IMG/VR virus record: IMGVR_UViG_3300044986_000731
Span: 26,352 to 90,351 of that record
Source: a virus
Strand: one strand, 5' to 3'
Length of the DNA stretch: 64,000 bases
Positions 1-6,441 of this stretch are shown piece by piece (within the stretch, counting starts at the first letter, position 1; the number at the start of each line of letters is the position of its first letter). The notes under the pieces are model-generated. The model was not told the DNA's origin and did no database searches. It saw only the letters and a program-made list of their open reading frames with translations. Position numbers and translations under genes: made by a program.

Positions 1-1
1 A

Positions 2-241
2 AGGATCGTCGGCTGGGCAGCAAAGAACGGTGTCGAGGTCATCGACCCGGCCATCGACATCAGGTCTCGCCATCATCATTGGGAGCGGTCGCGACCGCAT
101 CGAGAGGCGTGCTTCGGCACGTACGGATACCCGCACCTGACGGGGCTGTCCTACACAGGACTAGTGCTGCTGCATGAGTGGATGTCCGACGTGCCGACGT
201 ACATCGGCGAAATCAAGGACACGAAGAAATGCCCACGGTGA
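2..241 (+). CDS. C-terminal fragment of an unrecognised protein (cut by the window start)
   Basis: The reading frame is open from base 2 to a TGA at 239-241 and gives about 79 residues. It includes a His-rich stretch (SRHHHWERSRPHREACFGTYG) and ends KDTKKCPR. It overlaps the next gene by 13 bases, like the coupled genes that follow, so it is probably the end of a real gene. I do not recognise the family. The visible part has no membrane segment. It may belong with the glycosyltransferase that follows, but that rests only on adjacency. Confidence 0.55.
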   Translation, partial: RIVGWAAKNGVEVIDPAIDIRSRHHHWERSRPHREACFGTYGYPHLTGLSYTGLVLLHEWMSDVPTYIGEIKDTKKCPR

Positions 242-1116
242 CATTCGACGACGTCGTGTCGCACGACCCGGACACGCTCCTGCCGCCCGACGAGGAGTTC
301 GCGGCCGAGTACGACTCACGAGTGGCAGCCGGCGAGGAGGCCGCGTCGAAACTCGATGTGTGCTTCACAGCGATCTGCCGCAACGCGATGCCGTGGTTGC
401 CGTTGACGCTCGACCGCGTGGCGAAGACCGCGAGCAAGTTTCGCTCGGCCAAGGTCTTCGTGTTCGAGAACGACTCGCAAGATGGCACAGACGAGTTCCT
501 GCGGCAGGCCGCAGCGGAGAACGACTGGCTCGAAGTCAAGTCGACGAAGAACGGGCGACCGCATCTGAACTACACCAAGTCATCCGAGCGGACAGTCGCG
601 CTTGCTGAGTATCGCAATGCGTGCCGCGAGTGGGTCGCCGAGCACTGCGGCAGCACGGACATCACCGTGGTCTTCGACACGGACCCGTGGGGCGGGTGGT
701 CGATCAGCGGCGTGATGAACACGATCGGCCATCTCGTCGACCCCGCGTACGAGTCCGCAGCCGGCATGGCGGCGTACTCGTGGTGTGAATGGGAGAGGCC
801 GCACTGGTACCGGCGAGATGCTTGCCACTACGACGCCTTCGCCTGTCGGTGGACGTGGTGGCGAGAGCATCTCGACATGCGGTGGTTCCACATGTGGCAC
901 CCTCCAGTGGGGTCGCCGCCGGTGCGGGTGAATTCTGCTTTCGGACAACTGGGGGTGTATCGCACGAGGAACTACGTCCTCGGGCGGTACGAGGGCGGTG
1001 ACTGCGAGCACGTCTCGCATTGGAAAACATGCGGCGGGGGCTGCTTCCTGAATCCATCCCAGAGGGTGGTTTCGTTCTGGGTGCCCCGGTCCGATGAAGA
1101 AAAACAACCAGCCTGA
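229..1116 (+). CDS. Putative glycosyltransferase (GT-A-like, CAP59-like)
   Basis: About 295 residues. An early strand reads CFTAICRNAMPWLPLTL, then VFVFENDSQDGTDEFL, the usual first half of a nucleotide-sugar-binding fold. A later strand ends in Asp-Thr-Asp (residues 150-152) followed by PWGGWS, a DxD-type metal and sugar-nucleotide site. This layout resembles CAP59-type and GT2-like transferases by eye. I chose ATG 229 because it overlaps the upstream stop; the frame is open earlier but that sequence looks random. The gene belongs with two other DxD transferases (12037-13161, 34097-34888) and the GDP-fucose genes at 55776-57659, which suggests glycosylation of virion or host surface. Donor and acceptor are unknown. 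Confidence 0.65.
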   Translation: MPTVTFDDVVSHDPDTLLPPDEEFAAEYDSRVAAGEEAASKLDVCFTAICRNAMPWLPLTLDRVAKTASKFRSAKVFVFENDSQDGTDEFLRQAAAENDWLEVKSTKNGRPHLNYTKSSERTVALAEYRNACREWVAEHCGSTDITVVFDTDPWGGWSISGVMNTIGHLVDPAYESAAGMAAYSWCEWERPHWYRRDACHYDAFACRWTWWREHLDMRWFHMWHPPVGSPPVRVNSAFGQLGVYRTRNYVLGRYEGGDCEHVSHWKTCGGGCFLNPSQRVVSFWVPRSDEEKQPA

Positions 1117-1486
1117 CGTCTGCACGGCCACATTTTCTCAGATGTGGCTCGCCGGGACTCCGACCCGGATCATCGCCGAGACGCTGAAGATCAGCGCAGA
1201 TCGCTGCGATGTCACAAGGAAAACCCTCGGGCTTCCTCCGCGTGAGTCTTGGCACGGCTCGAAAACAGGCCACCGCAAGGCCTACCTGCCGACGCCGGAG
1301 GAAATACGGGAAAAGTGCCTTGAGTTTCAGCGGGGCTGGAGCGACGAAGAACGGGAGAAGCGTCGGGTCGGCGCGAAGGTGCAGGAATACGAGATGCCGA
1401 TCATCTCGGAATCCTCGTTTCGAGTGTCGTCATTTTCTGACGACGCCCCCTCGATCGAAGACCTCGCCGACACTTCGGGTGGATAA
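1094..1486 (+). CDS. Small predicted DNA-binding (helix-turn-helix-like) protein
   Basis: 130 residues. Residues about 15-50 read like a helix-turn-helix: MWLAGTPTRIIAETLKIS, then a second helix and TRKTLGLPPRESWHG, as in phage regulators that use an R-x-x-LGLPxR pattern. The C-terminal half is charged (a GWSDEEREKRR helix) and then low complexity. It overlaps the glycosyltransferase end by 23 bases, so it is translated in the same chain. It could be a regulator or a terminase-like DNA-binding protein. No fold beyond the HTH is recognisable. Confidence 0.5.
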   Translation: MKKNNQPDVCTATFSQMWLAGTPTRIIAETLKISADRCDVTRKTLGLPPRESWHGSKTGHRKAYLPTPEEIREKCLEFQRGWSDEEREKRRVGAKVQEYEMPIISESSFRVSSFSDDAPSIEDLADTSGG

Positions 1487-1532
1487 GTCGCGGTCTTTAC
1501 TATGGATGTAGCACTCAAGGAGGAGCGCATCC

Positions 1533-1808
1533 GTGGACGACGACAAGACTTTCCTTCCCAAGGTCTCGATCTGGGAAAAAATCCGCCTGCTGCAAGAGTG
1601 GTCGCCTGCCGCGACCTACCTACAGGCGTTTCTGGCGACCGACGACCCACACCGACGCACGATCATCGTGTCGGATGCGTGCGAGTGGCTCGCCTCGAAG
1701 ACCGACACGACGCTCGACGACGAGTTCGTGCGGCATATCGCCGCCGTCCTCCGGTCGAACGAGGGCACGGCTCTCGTCAAGTGGCTCGCGGAGAGGGTGA
1801 ACGCATGA
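1533..1808 (+). CDS. Hypothetical protein, 91 aa
   Basis: Starts at GTG 1533 behind a strong ribosome site (AAGGAGGAG, spacing about 8), which decides the start. It is a soluble, mainly helical protein with no motif I recognise. It follows a 46-base gap containing TACTAT near 1498, a weak promoter candidate, and opens a new translation chain. Its stop overlaps the next start as ATGA. By position it is the first gene of the possible lysis cassette, but nothing in the protein itself indicates its role. Confidence 0.6.
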   Translation: MDDDKTFLPKVSIWEKIRLLQEWSPAATYLQAFLATDDPHRRTIIVSDACEWLASKTDTTLDDEFVRHIAAVLRSNEGTALVKWLAERVNA

Positions 1809-2038
1809 CCGAGCACGCACTGCGTCTCGTGGCCGGGACCGTCGGGGCCGTGATCGTGGCGTGGCCGAATGTCGCGTCGGCAGCGACGTGGCTCACGTCG
1901 AAGAAGACGGTCACGCCGCAGGACGACGCCGTGGCGGTCGTGGGAATCGCGAGGCGTTTGCAGGCAGCCGGCAACAAGAGCGGAGTCTCGCTGTGCCAGC
2001 AACTGCTCGCGGTCTTGCTGGAGGCCGACAAGCGATGA
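1805..2038 (+). CDS. Small membrane or secreted protein, 77 aa
   Basis: Starts ATG 1805, overlapping the previous stop by 4 bases. Residues about 7-28 are hydrophobic and end in an Ala-rich stretch (VASAATWL), so it reads as a signal peptide with an ASA-like cleavage site or as a single membrane anchor. The rest is a short amphipathic domain with one Cys. It overlaps the next gene by ATGA. Position next to other small membrane proteins suggests a role in lysis or the envelope; function is unknown. Confidence 0.55.
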   Translation: MTEHALRLVAGTVGAVIVAWPNVASAATWLTSKKTVTPQDDAVAVVGIARRLQAAGNKSGVSLCQQLLAVLLEADKR

Positions 2039-2499
2039 AGTGGGTGCGACTCGCCGTGGCCGGGCTTCTCATCGCGTACGCGAGCGGTGTGGTTCGCGTG
2101 CCGAAGCCGCAGGAGCCTGTTGTTCAGCCGCTGACGGAGATGCAGATGTCCGCGAAGACTCTCCGAGACATCATGTCCACGGTGCCCATGACCGACAGGC
2201 TCTGGGTGAAGACGATCTATACGAGCGCCGCGAAGGTCACCCGCGCTGACGGCGAGGAGGAGTCCCCGGAGATTCAGACGACTGAGTCTCTGCGAGACGT
2301 GCATATCGCGATCCTGAAGTTCGTGTGGAAGCACCTCGCCGGCAACGAGCCGGGCAAATACGCAGGGCTTGCCGACGCCGTGTCGACCGTGATCACGCAT
2401 GCCGTCGGCACGGACAACAGGCCTCTCACGCCAGAACTGCGAGAGAAGGCTGCTGAGGCGTTTGACGCGATCGCATGGGCAGGACTCGGGGAGGGCTGA
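2035..2499 (+). CDS. Membrane-anchored or secreted hypothetical protein, 154 aa
   Basis: Starts ATG 2035 (ATGA overlap). The N-terminus MKWVRLAVAGLLIAYASGVV is a typical signal peptide or N-terminal anchor with a basic start and a hydrophobic core. The remaining 130 residues are soluble and helical (MSAKTLRDIMSTVPMTDRLW and following). No catalytic motif is visible. It is immediately followed by the cysteine peptidase gene and may act in the same cell-surface process. Confidence 0.55.
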   Translation: MKWVRLAVAGLLIAYASGVVRVPKPQEPVVQPLTEMQMSAKTLRDIMSTVPMTDRLWVKTIYTSAAKVTRADGEEESPEIQTTESLRDVHIAILKFVWKHLAGNEPGKYAGLADAVSTVITHAVGTDNRPLTPELREKAAEAFDAIAWAGLGEG

Positions 2500-2504
2500 C
2501 CCCG

Positions 2505-3419
2505 ATGACTAAAAGACCCCAAGGCTGGGTGCCGAACCCTGCCGAGACGGAGCGGTTCGTCTCGCGGCTGCGATATCCGACGATGTCCGACGCGATGCCT
2601 GTCGGCAACACAGGGCAGGACGTGCTGCTCTATGTTCCCCTGCTCAAGGTCTGTCCGACGTACAGCCGCGTTGCTCAGGGTATTGGGTCGTGTGTCGGGC
2701 ATGGTTACGCCGGATGCGGGGACGCCTTAGCCTCGACGGAAATTGTCATCCACGGAGACCCGGAGGACTGGCGAGGTCGCATCCTCGAAGCGTCGATCTA
2801 CGCATTCTCCCGCGTGGAGGCGAGAGGGCGGACACGCGCGGGTTTGTCCGACGGCTCTTTCGGCGCCGCTGCATGCAAGGCCGTGATGCACTGGGGACTG
2901 CTCCATTACGACGTTGACTACGACGGCAATAAGTTCACCGCGTACTCGGCCGAACGAGAGAAGTCGTGGGGTGACACGGGAGTTCCAGACGAGTACGAGA
3001 AGTACTCGAAGCACCGTCTCATTCGCGAGACCACACTTGTACGAAATTTCAGCGAATATGCGCGGGCGTTAGGGTCGGGCTATCCGGTGTCAATTTGCAG
3101 CAACGTGGGCTTCACGTTTACCCGAGACTCAGAGGGCTTCTGTCGTCCTCGCGGGAACTGGAGTCATTGCATGGCCGGGATCGGCGTGAGGCATGGCAAT
3201 AGGCCCGGCGGATTGATCTGGAATTCATGGGGTCCATCGTCGAACTCGGGGCCTCACTATCCAGAGAACATGCCGTCGCCCTTTCGCGGATCGACCTTCT
3301 GGGTCGACGCTTCCGTTCTGGATCGCATGCTCGGGCAGGGCGATAGTTTCTCCCTGTCGAGTTACGACGGATTCCCGGCGCGAAAACTTCCTTCCGACTG
3401 GACAGGGGGCGTGCTGTGA
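2505..3419 (+). CDS. Papain-like (C1-type) cysteine peptidase
   Basis: 304 residues from ATG 2505, preceded by GGGGAGG at good spacing; an upstream in-frame ATG at 2475 lacks one. The catalytic signature of the papain clan is in order: QGIGSCVGHG with Gln58 and Cys63, WSHCMAGIGVRH with His221, and IWNSWGP with Asn240. The residue between Cys and His segments is long enough for the papain fold. There is no signal peptide. C1 peptidases are known among phage proteins, but their substrates are mostly untested. In this cassette it could be a lysin-like enzyme acting on peptide cross-links, or a protease of host or virion proteins. Confidence 0.75.
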   Translation: MTKRPQGWVPNPAETERFVSRLRYPTMSDAMPVGNTGQDVLLYVPLLKVCPTYSRVAQGIGSCVGHGYAGCGDALASTEIVIHGDPEDWRGRILEASIYAFSRVEARGRTRAGLSDGSFGAAACKAVMHWGLLHYDVDYDGNKFTAYSAEREKSWGDTGVPDEYEKYSKHRLIRETTLVRNFSEYARALGSGYPVSICSNVGFTFTRDSEGFCRPRGNWSHCMAGIGVRHGNRPGGLIWNSWGPSSNSGPHYPENMPSPFRGSTFWVDASVLDRMLGQGDSFSLSSYDGFPARKLPSDWTGGVL

Positions 3420-3709
3420 GGCTGATCGCCATCGCTCTGATCGTGTTGTGCTGCGGATGCCAGACACGCGAGGCCGTGACGCAGGCGGAACTCGCGGAGT
3501 GCTTCGCCGAGGCAGCCTACGCAGCCGTGTGTGCGAGGAAGACTCCGCCGGCTCCGCCGTCGCCAGATCAGTGCTGCTCGAAGTGCGGCAAAGATGGTCT
3601 GCCGCCCGGCAAAGTTCGCTCTGGAGATGGTCTGGCGATCGTTTCGTGCCCGTGCCCGGACACATGCAAATGCAAGGTGCCGCGTGAGCAGCCTCGACGA
3701 ACTCGCTGA
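3416..3709 (+). CDS. Cys-rich lipoprotein (possible outer spanin-like protein)
   Basis: 97 residues from GTG 3416 (GTGA overlap). The N-terminus MRLIAIALIVLCCGCQT has a hydrophobic core and a lipobox-like LCCGC, so it is a predicted lipoprotein. The mature part carries two Cys clusters (CCSKCGKDG, CPCPDTCKCK) that could bind metal or form disulfides. Rz1-like outer spanins are small Pro-rich lipoproteins, and this one has PPAPPSPD, but the Cys clusters are atypical. It partly overlaps the next gene, as spanin pairs often do. Confidence 0.55.
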   Translation: MRLIAIALIVLCCGCQTREAVTQAELAECFAEAAYAAVCARKTPPAPPSPDQCCSKCGKDGLPPGKVRSGDGLAIVSCPCPDTCKCKVPREQPRRTR

Positions 3710-4052
3710 TGACATCTGGCGAGACCTGCCGTTCTTCCGCCGGCAGTTGCTCGGCCGGGAGCGCGTCAAAGACATGGTGCTGATCGCCGTCGAGCAGTGT
3801 CCGCTCGACCTGTGCGGGCACGTCCAGCCCGGCTCCACCGAGAGCGAGGTACTGGTCGCAGCGTGGTCGCAGGACGTGAAGCGATCGTATTGCCTTCTCT
3901 ACACCGGAGACGAGGCGAAGTTCGGGCCTCTGTTCTGGATTCTTCTGTCTCCAGTCCTGCACTACGTGATCCAAAAGATTCTCGACTGGTACTTCGAGTC
4001 GCGGTCGAACCGTGCCCTGCTCCGACGTTGGCGAAAGGAACTAACCCAGTGA
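3684..4052 (+). CDS. Membrane-associated hypothetical protein, 122 aa
   Basis: Read from GTG 3684, in the overlap with the lipoprotein gene, after AAGGTG. The N-terminal part is helical and soluble (LDELADDIWRDLPFFRRQ). Residues about 75-100 form a hydrophobic segment (FGPLFWILLSPVLHYVIQKI), followed by a basic tail (RALLRRWRKE). It could be a holin-associated or spanin-like partner of its neighbours. No family is recognised. Its stop overlaps the next gene by 4 bases. Confidence 0.5.
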   Translation: MSSLDELADDIWRDLPFFRRQLLGRERVKDMVLIAVEQCPLDLCGHVQPGSTESEVLVAAWSQDVKRSYCLLYTGDEAKFGPLFWILLSPVLHYVIQKILDWYFESRSNRALLRRWRKELTQ

Positions 4053-4297
4053 GCGCATCGGACGTGTCAGAGGCAGTCAAGACGATCCTCGAACGGTGGG
4101 GACTGCCCACGCTGTTCTGCCTAGTCCTCATGTTCGTGATCAGGAACGACCTGATCATTCCGCTCGTCGAGCAGCATGGAGCGTTTCTCCGTGCCATCTC
4201 CGACTCGCAGAAGGAGATCGCCGAAGCCGTGAAGGATCAGACAAGACTCCTCTACGCGCTTCAGCCGCAACTCGCGAAGGAAGGAGCGAAAGAGTAG
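4049..4297 (+). CDS. Holin-like single-pass membrane protein, 82 aa
   Basis: GTG 4049 overlaps the upstream stop (GTGA) and has AAAGGAA just upstream. One membrane segment (LPTLFCLVLMFVIRNDLIIP) is followed by a charged amphipathic helix with Lys, Gln and Glu (ISDSQKEIAEAVKDQTRLL). This size and layout resemble BhlA/UviB-type holin-like proteins. The position, after a peptidase, a lipoprotein and other membrane proteins, fits a lysis role. Other small phage membrane proteins share this layout, so the call is tentative. Confidence 0.45.
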   Translation: MSASDVSEAVKTILERWGLPTLFCLVLMFVIRNDLIIPLVEQHGAFLRAISDSQKEIAEAVKDQTRLLYALQPQLAKEGAKE

Positions 4298-4618
4298 GTG
4301 GGCACTTACAACCAACTGCCGGGGCTTCTGAATCTCTCGCTGCGTCGCGGGGACTCGTTCGGCACCACAGTCGACTTCGACGTGAGTCTCGCGAGTCACA
4401 CCGTGGCTTCGTACCTGTCGTCGCCGATCACCGGCCAGACGACCGGGACCATGACGGCGTCGATCACGAATGCAACTGCGGGCGTCGTCGCGATCTCGAT
4501 GACAGACCTTCAGACGTCTTCGCTGCGAGTCGGTACGCATGGGTGGCGTCTGGAGTGGACAGCCCCCGGCGGCGTGAAGCGGACAGTCCTGTCGGGTCAT
4601 ATGGAGGTGACCAGATGA
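4298..4618 (+). CDS. Small tail/adhesin-associated protein, first copy of a duplicated module
   Basis: 106 residues from GTG 4298, directly after the previous stop. The protein is beta-rich: RGDSFGTTVDFDVSL near the start, SMTDLQTSSLRVGTHGWRLEW in the middle, and TVLSGHMEV at the end. It is clearly paralogous to 9829-10179, which has LSLTELQTQSLSLTGNYRWFM and RTVLSGTISV at equivalent positions. The pattern resembles N-terminal domains of BppU-like baseplate or adhesin proteins. Each copy is followed by a gene whose product starts with an SGG-rich region, so the pair behaves as one module. Confidence 0.6.
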   Translation: MGTYNQLPGLLNLSLRRGDSFGTTVDFDVSLASHTVASYLSSPITGQTTGTMTASITNATAGVVAISMTDLQTSSLRVGTHGWRLEWTAPGGVKRTVLSGHMEVTR

Positions 4619-4986
4619 GCGGCGTAAGCGCGACCGTTACGGGAGGCTCTGTCTCGGCTTCTGTCTCTGGAGGAAGAGTCGTCGCGAGCGTAGCCCTTCC
4701 TCCTGCGAGTGGGCACTCCGTGAGTGGAGGTACCGTCTCAGTTGGCGTGCCGAACTCGTTGGCAAACGTCTCGGTGTCGGGAGGGAGCATTGCGGCTGAA
4801 ATCTTCGCCGGAACCGGGCCGCAGGGACCGGCCGGGCCTGTGGGGCCTGCTGGAGGAGTGTCGTACCTCGCGGAACTACTCGACGTGCAGATCACGTCAG
4901 CGTCAAACGGCGACGTTCTTCGTTGGAACGGCATTGCGTGGACGGACTATGCAGAATCAGGACTCACAGACGGCGGCGCATTCTAA
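4615..4986 (+). CDS. Short collagen-like tail fibre protein
   Basis: 123 residues from ATG 4615 (ATGA overlap). The first 70 residues are Ser/Gly/Val-rich pseudo-repeats (VSATVTGGSVSASVSGG). They are followed by a short collagen-like stretch, GPQGPAGPVGPAGG, and a C-terminal segment (VLRWNGIAWTDYAESGLTDGGAF) of the kind that ends fibre N-domains. It is probably a trimeric linker or attachment protein. It resembles the N-terminus of the 10181-12061 fibre. Confidence 0.6.
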   Translation: MSGVSATVTGGSVSASVSGGRVVASVALPPASGHSVSGGTVSVGVPNSLANVSVSGGSIAAEIFAGTGPQGPAGPVGPAGGVSYLAELLDVQITSASNGDVLRWNGIAWTDYAESGLTDGGAF

Positions 4987-5004
4987 AAGCAAGAGAGGTG
5001 TAAC

Positions 5005-6438
5005 TTGGCGAATGTAATCAGGATAAAGAGGCGATCGGCGTCCGGCGGTGCAGGGTCGCCCGCGAGTCTTGCCAATGGAGAGTTGGCTTACAACGAATCT
5101 TCAGATATTTGCTACTACGGCTCAGGCACGGGAGGACAGAACGGATCGGCGACTACGATCGTCGCGATCGCAGGGCCGGGTGCGTATCTGGGGCTTTCGA
5201 GCGGCCTGACTCAGACTGCGGCCGGCACGTACACGTACACGGGAAGCGTGACGTTCTCCAGCACGGTTGCGTTGGGTGCATCGGCGACAGCCACGACCCC
5301 GGCGACGAGCGACAACTCGACCTCGGTCGCGACGACCGCCTTCGTCAAGGCTCAGAACTACATCACCGGCAACCAGTCGATCACGATCTCCGGAGACGTG
5401 ACAGGCACGGGCGCCACGTCGATCACGGCCACGATCTCGAACGACGCCGTGACGAACGCGAAACTCGCCAACATGGCGACCGGGACGATCAAGGGCCGAG
5501 TATCGTCTGGGACCGGAGACCCCGAGGACTTGTCGGCCTCGTCGGTCAAGAGCATTCTCGCCATCGTCAAGGCCGACATCTCGGACTTCGACACCGGAGT
5601 GCAGGCGAATCGGCTCGACCAGTTGTCGTCGCCGACTGCGTCCGTGTCGATGAACTCGCAGCGGGTCACGAACGTCGCTGCGCCGGTCGACGCAGGCGAC
5701 GCGGCGAATAAGGGATACGTCGATGCAGCGAGGAGCGGACTCGACGTCAAGCAGTCGGTGCGTGTCGCCACCACGGCGAACGTCGACCTGTCGAGCGAAC
5801 TGGAGAATGGAGACGTCGTCGACGGCGTCACGCTCGCGACGGGAGACCGGGTGCTCGTCCGAAGCCAGACGACCGGCTCGCAAAACGGCATCTACGTTGT
5901 GCAGGCCACGGGCGCTGCGGTCCGGGCGGCAGACTTCGACTCTGCGGACGAAGTCACGCCGGGTGCGTTCGTGTTCGTCGAGGAGGGATCGCTCGCCGAC
6001 TCGGGGTGGGTGCTGACGAACGACGGAACGATCACGCTCGGCTCCACGGCACTGACGTTCGCCCAGTTCTCAGGGGCCGGGCAGGTTGTGGCCGGGGACG
6101 GCCTGACGAAGACAGCGAACACCCTGAATGTCGTCGGGACGGCCGACAGGATCACGGCGAACGCGGACTCGATCGATATCGCGTCGACATACGCCGGGCA
6201 GTCGTCGATTACGACGCTGGGTACTGTCACCACGGGCGTCTGGTCAGCGACGACGATCGGTGTCGGAAAGGGTGGGACCGGGATTACCTCCACGCCGAAG
6301 GGAAGCGTGCTTGTAGCCAATACTTTGGATACACTCACTGCCCTCGACGGCGGAGGATCGTCCGACGGGATTCTCGCCTACACGGCGTCGAGTGACACGA
6401 TTGCGTGGGCAACGTCTATCGACGGCGGAGTCTTCTAA
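5005..6438 (+). CDS. Tail fibre protein
   Basis: 477 residues from TTG 5005 with GAGAGGTG upstream. The N-terminus (IKRRSASG, then PASLANGELAYNESSD) is the same attachment-type domain as in the next gene. The middle has the phage-tail repeat TTPATSDNSTSVATTAFVK and later NVAAPVDAGDAANKGYVDAA, both common in fibre shafts. The C-terminus (SSDTIAWATSIDGGVF) resembles the end of the 4615-4986 product. It is likely a trimeric receptor-binding or shaft protein. No enzymatic motif is seen. Confidence 0.75.
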   Translation: MANVIRIKRRSASGGAGSPASLANGELAYNESSDICYYGSGTGGQNGSATTIVAIAGPGAYLGLSSGLTQTAAGTYTYTGSVTFSSTVALGASATATTPATSDNSTSVATTAFVKAQNYITGNQSITISGDVTGTGATSITATISNDAVTNAKLANMATGTIKGRVSSGTGDPEDLSASSVKSILAIVKADISDFDTGVQANRLDQLSSPTASVSMNSQRVTNVAAPVDAGDAANKGYVDAARSGLDVKQSVRVATTANVDLSSELENGDVVDGVTLATGDRVLVRSQTTGSQNGIYVVQATGAAVRAADFDSADEVTPGAFVFVEEGSLADSGWVLTNDGTITLGSTALTFAQFSGAGQVVAGDGLTKTANTLNVVGTADRITANADSIDIASTYAGQSSITTLGTVTTGVWSATTIGVGKGGTGITSTPKGSVLVANTLDTLTALDGGGSSDGILAYTASSDTIAWATSIDGGVF

Positions 6439-6441
6439 GAC

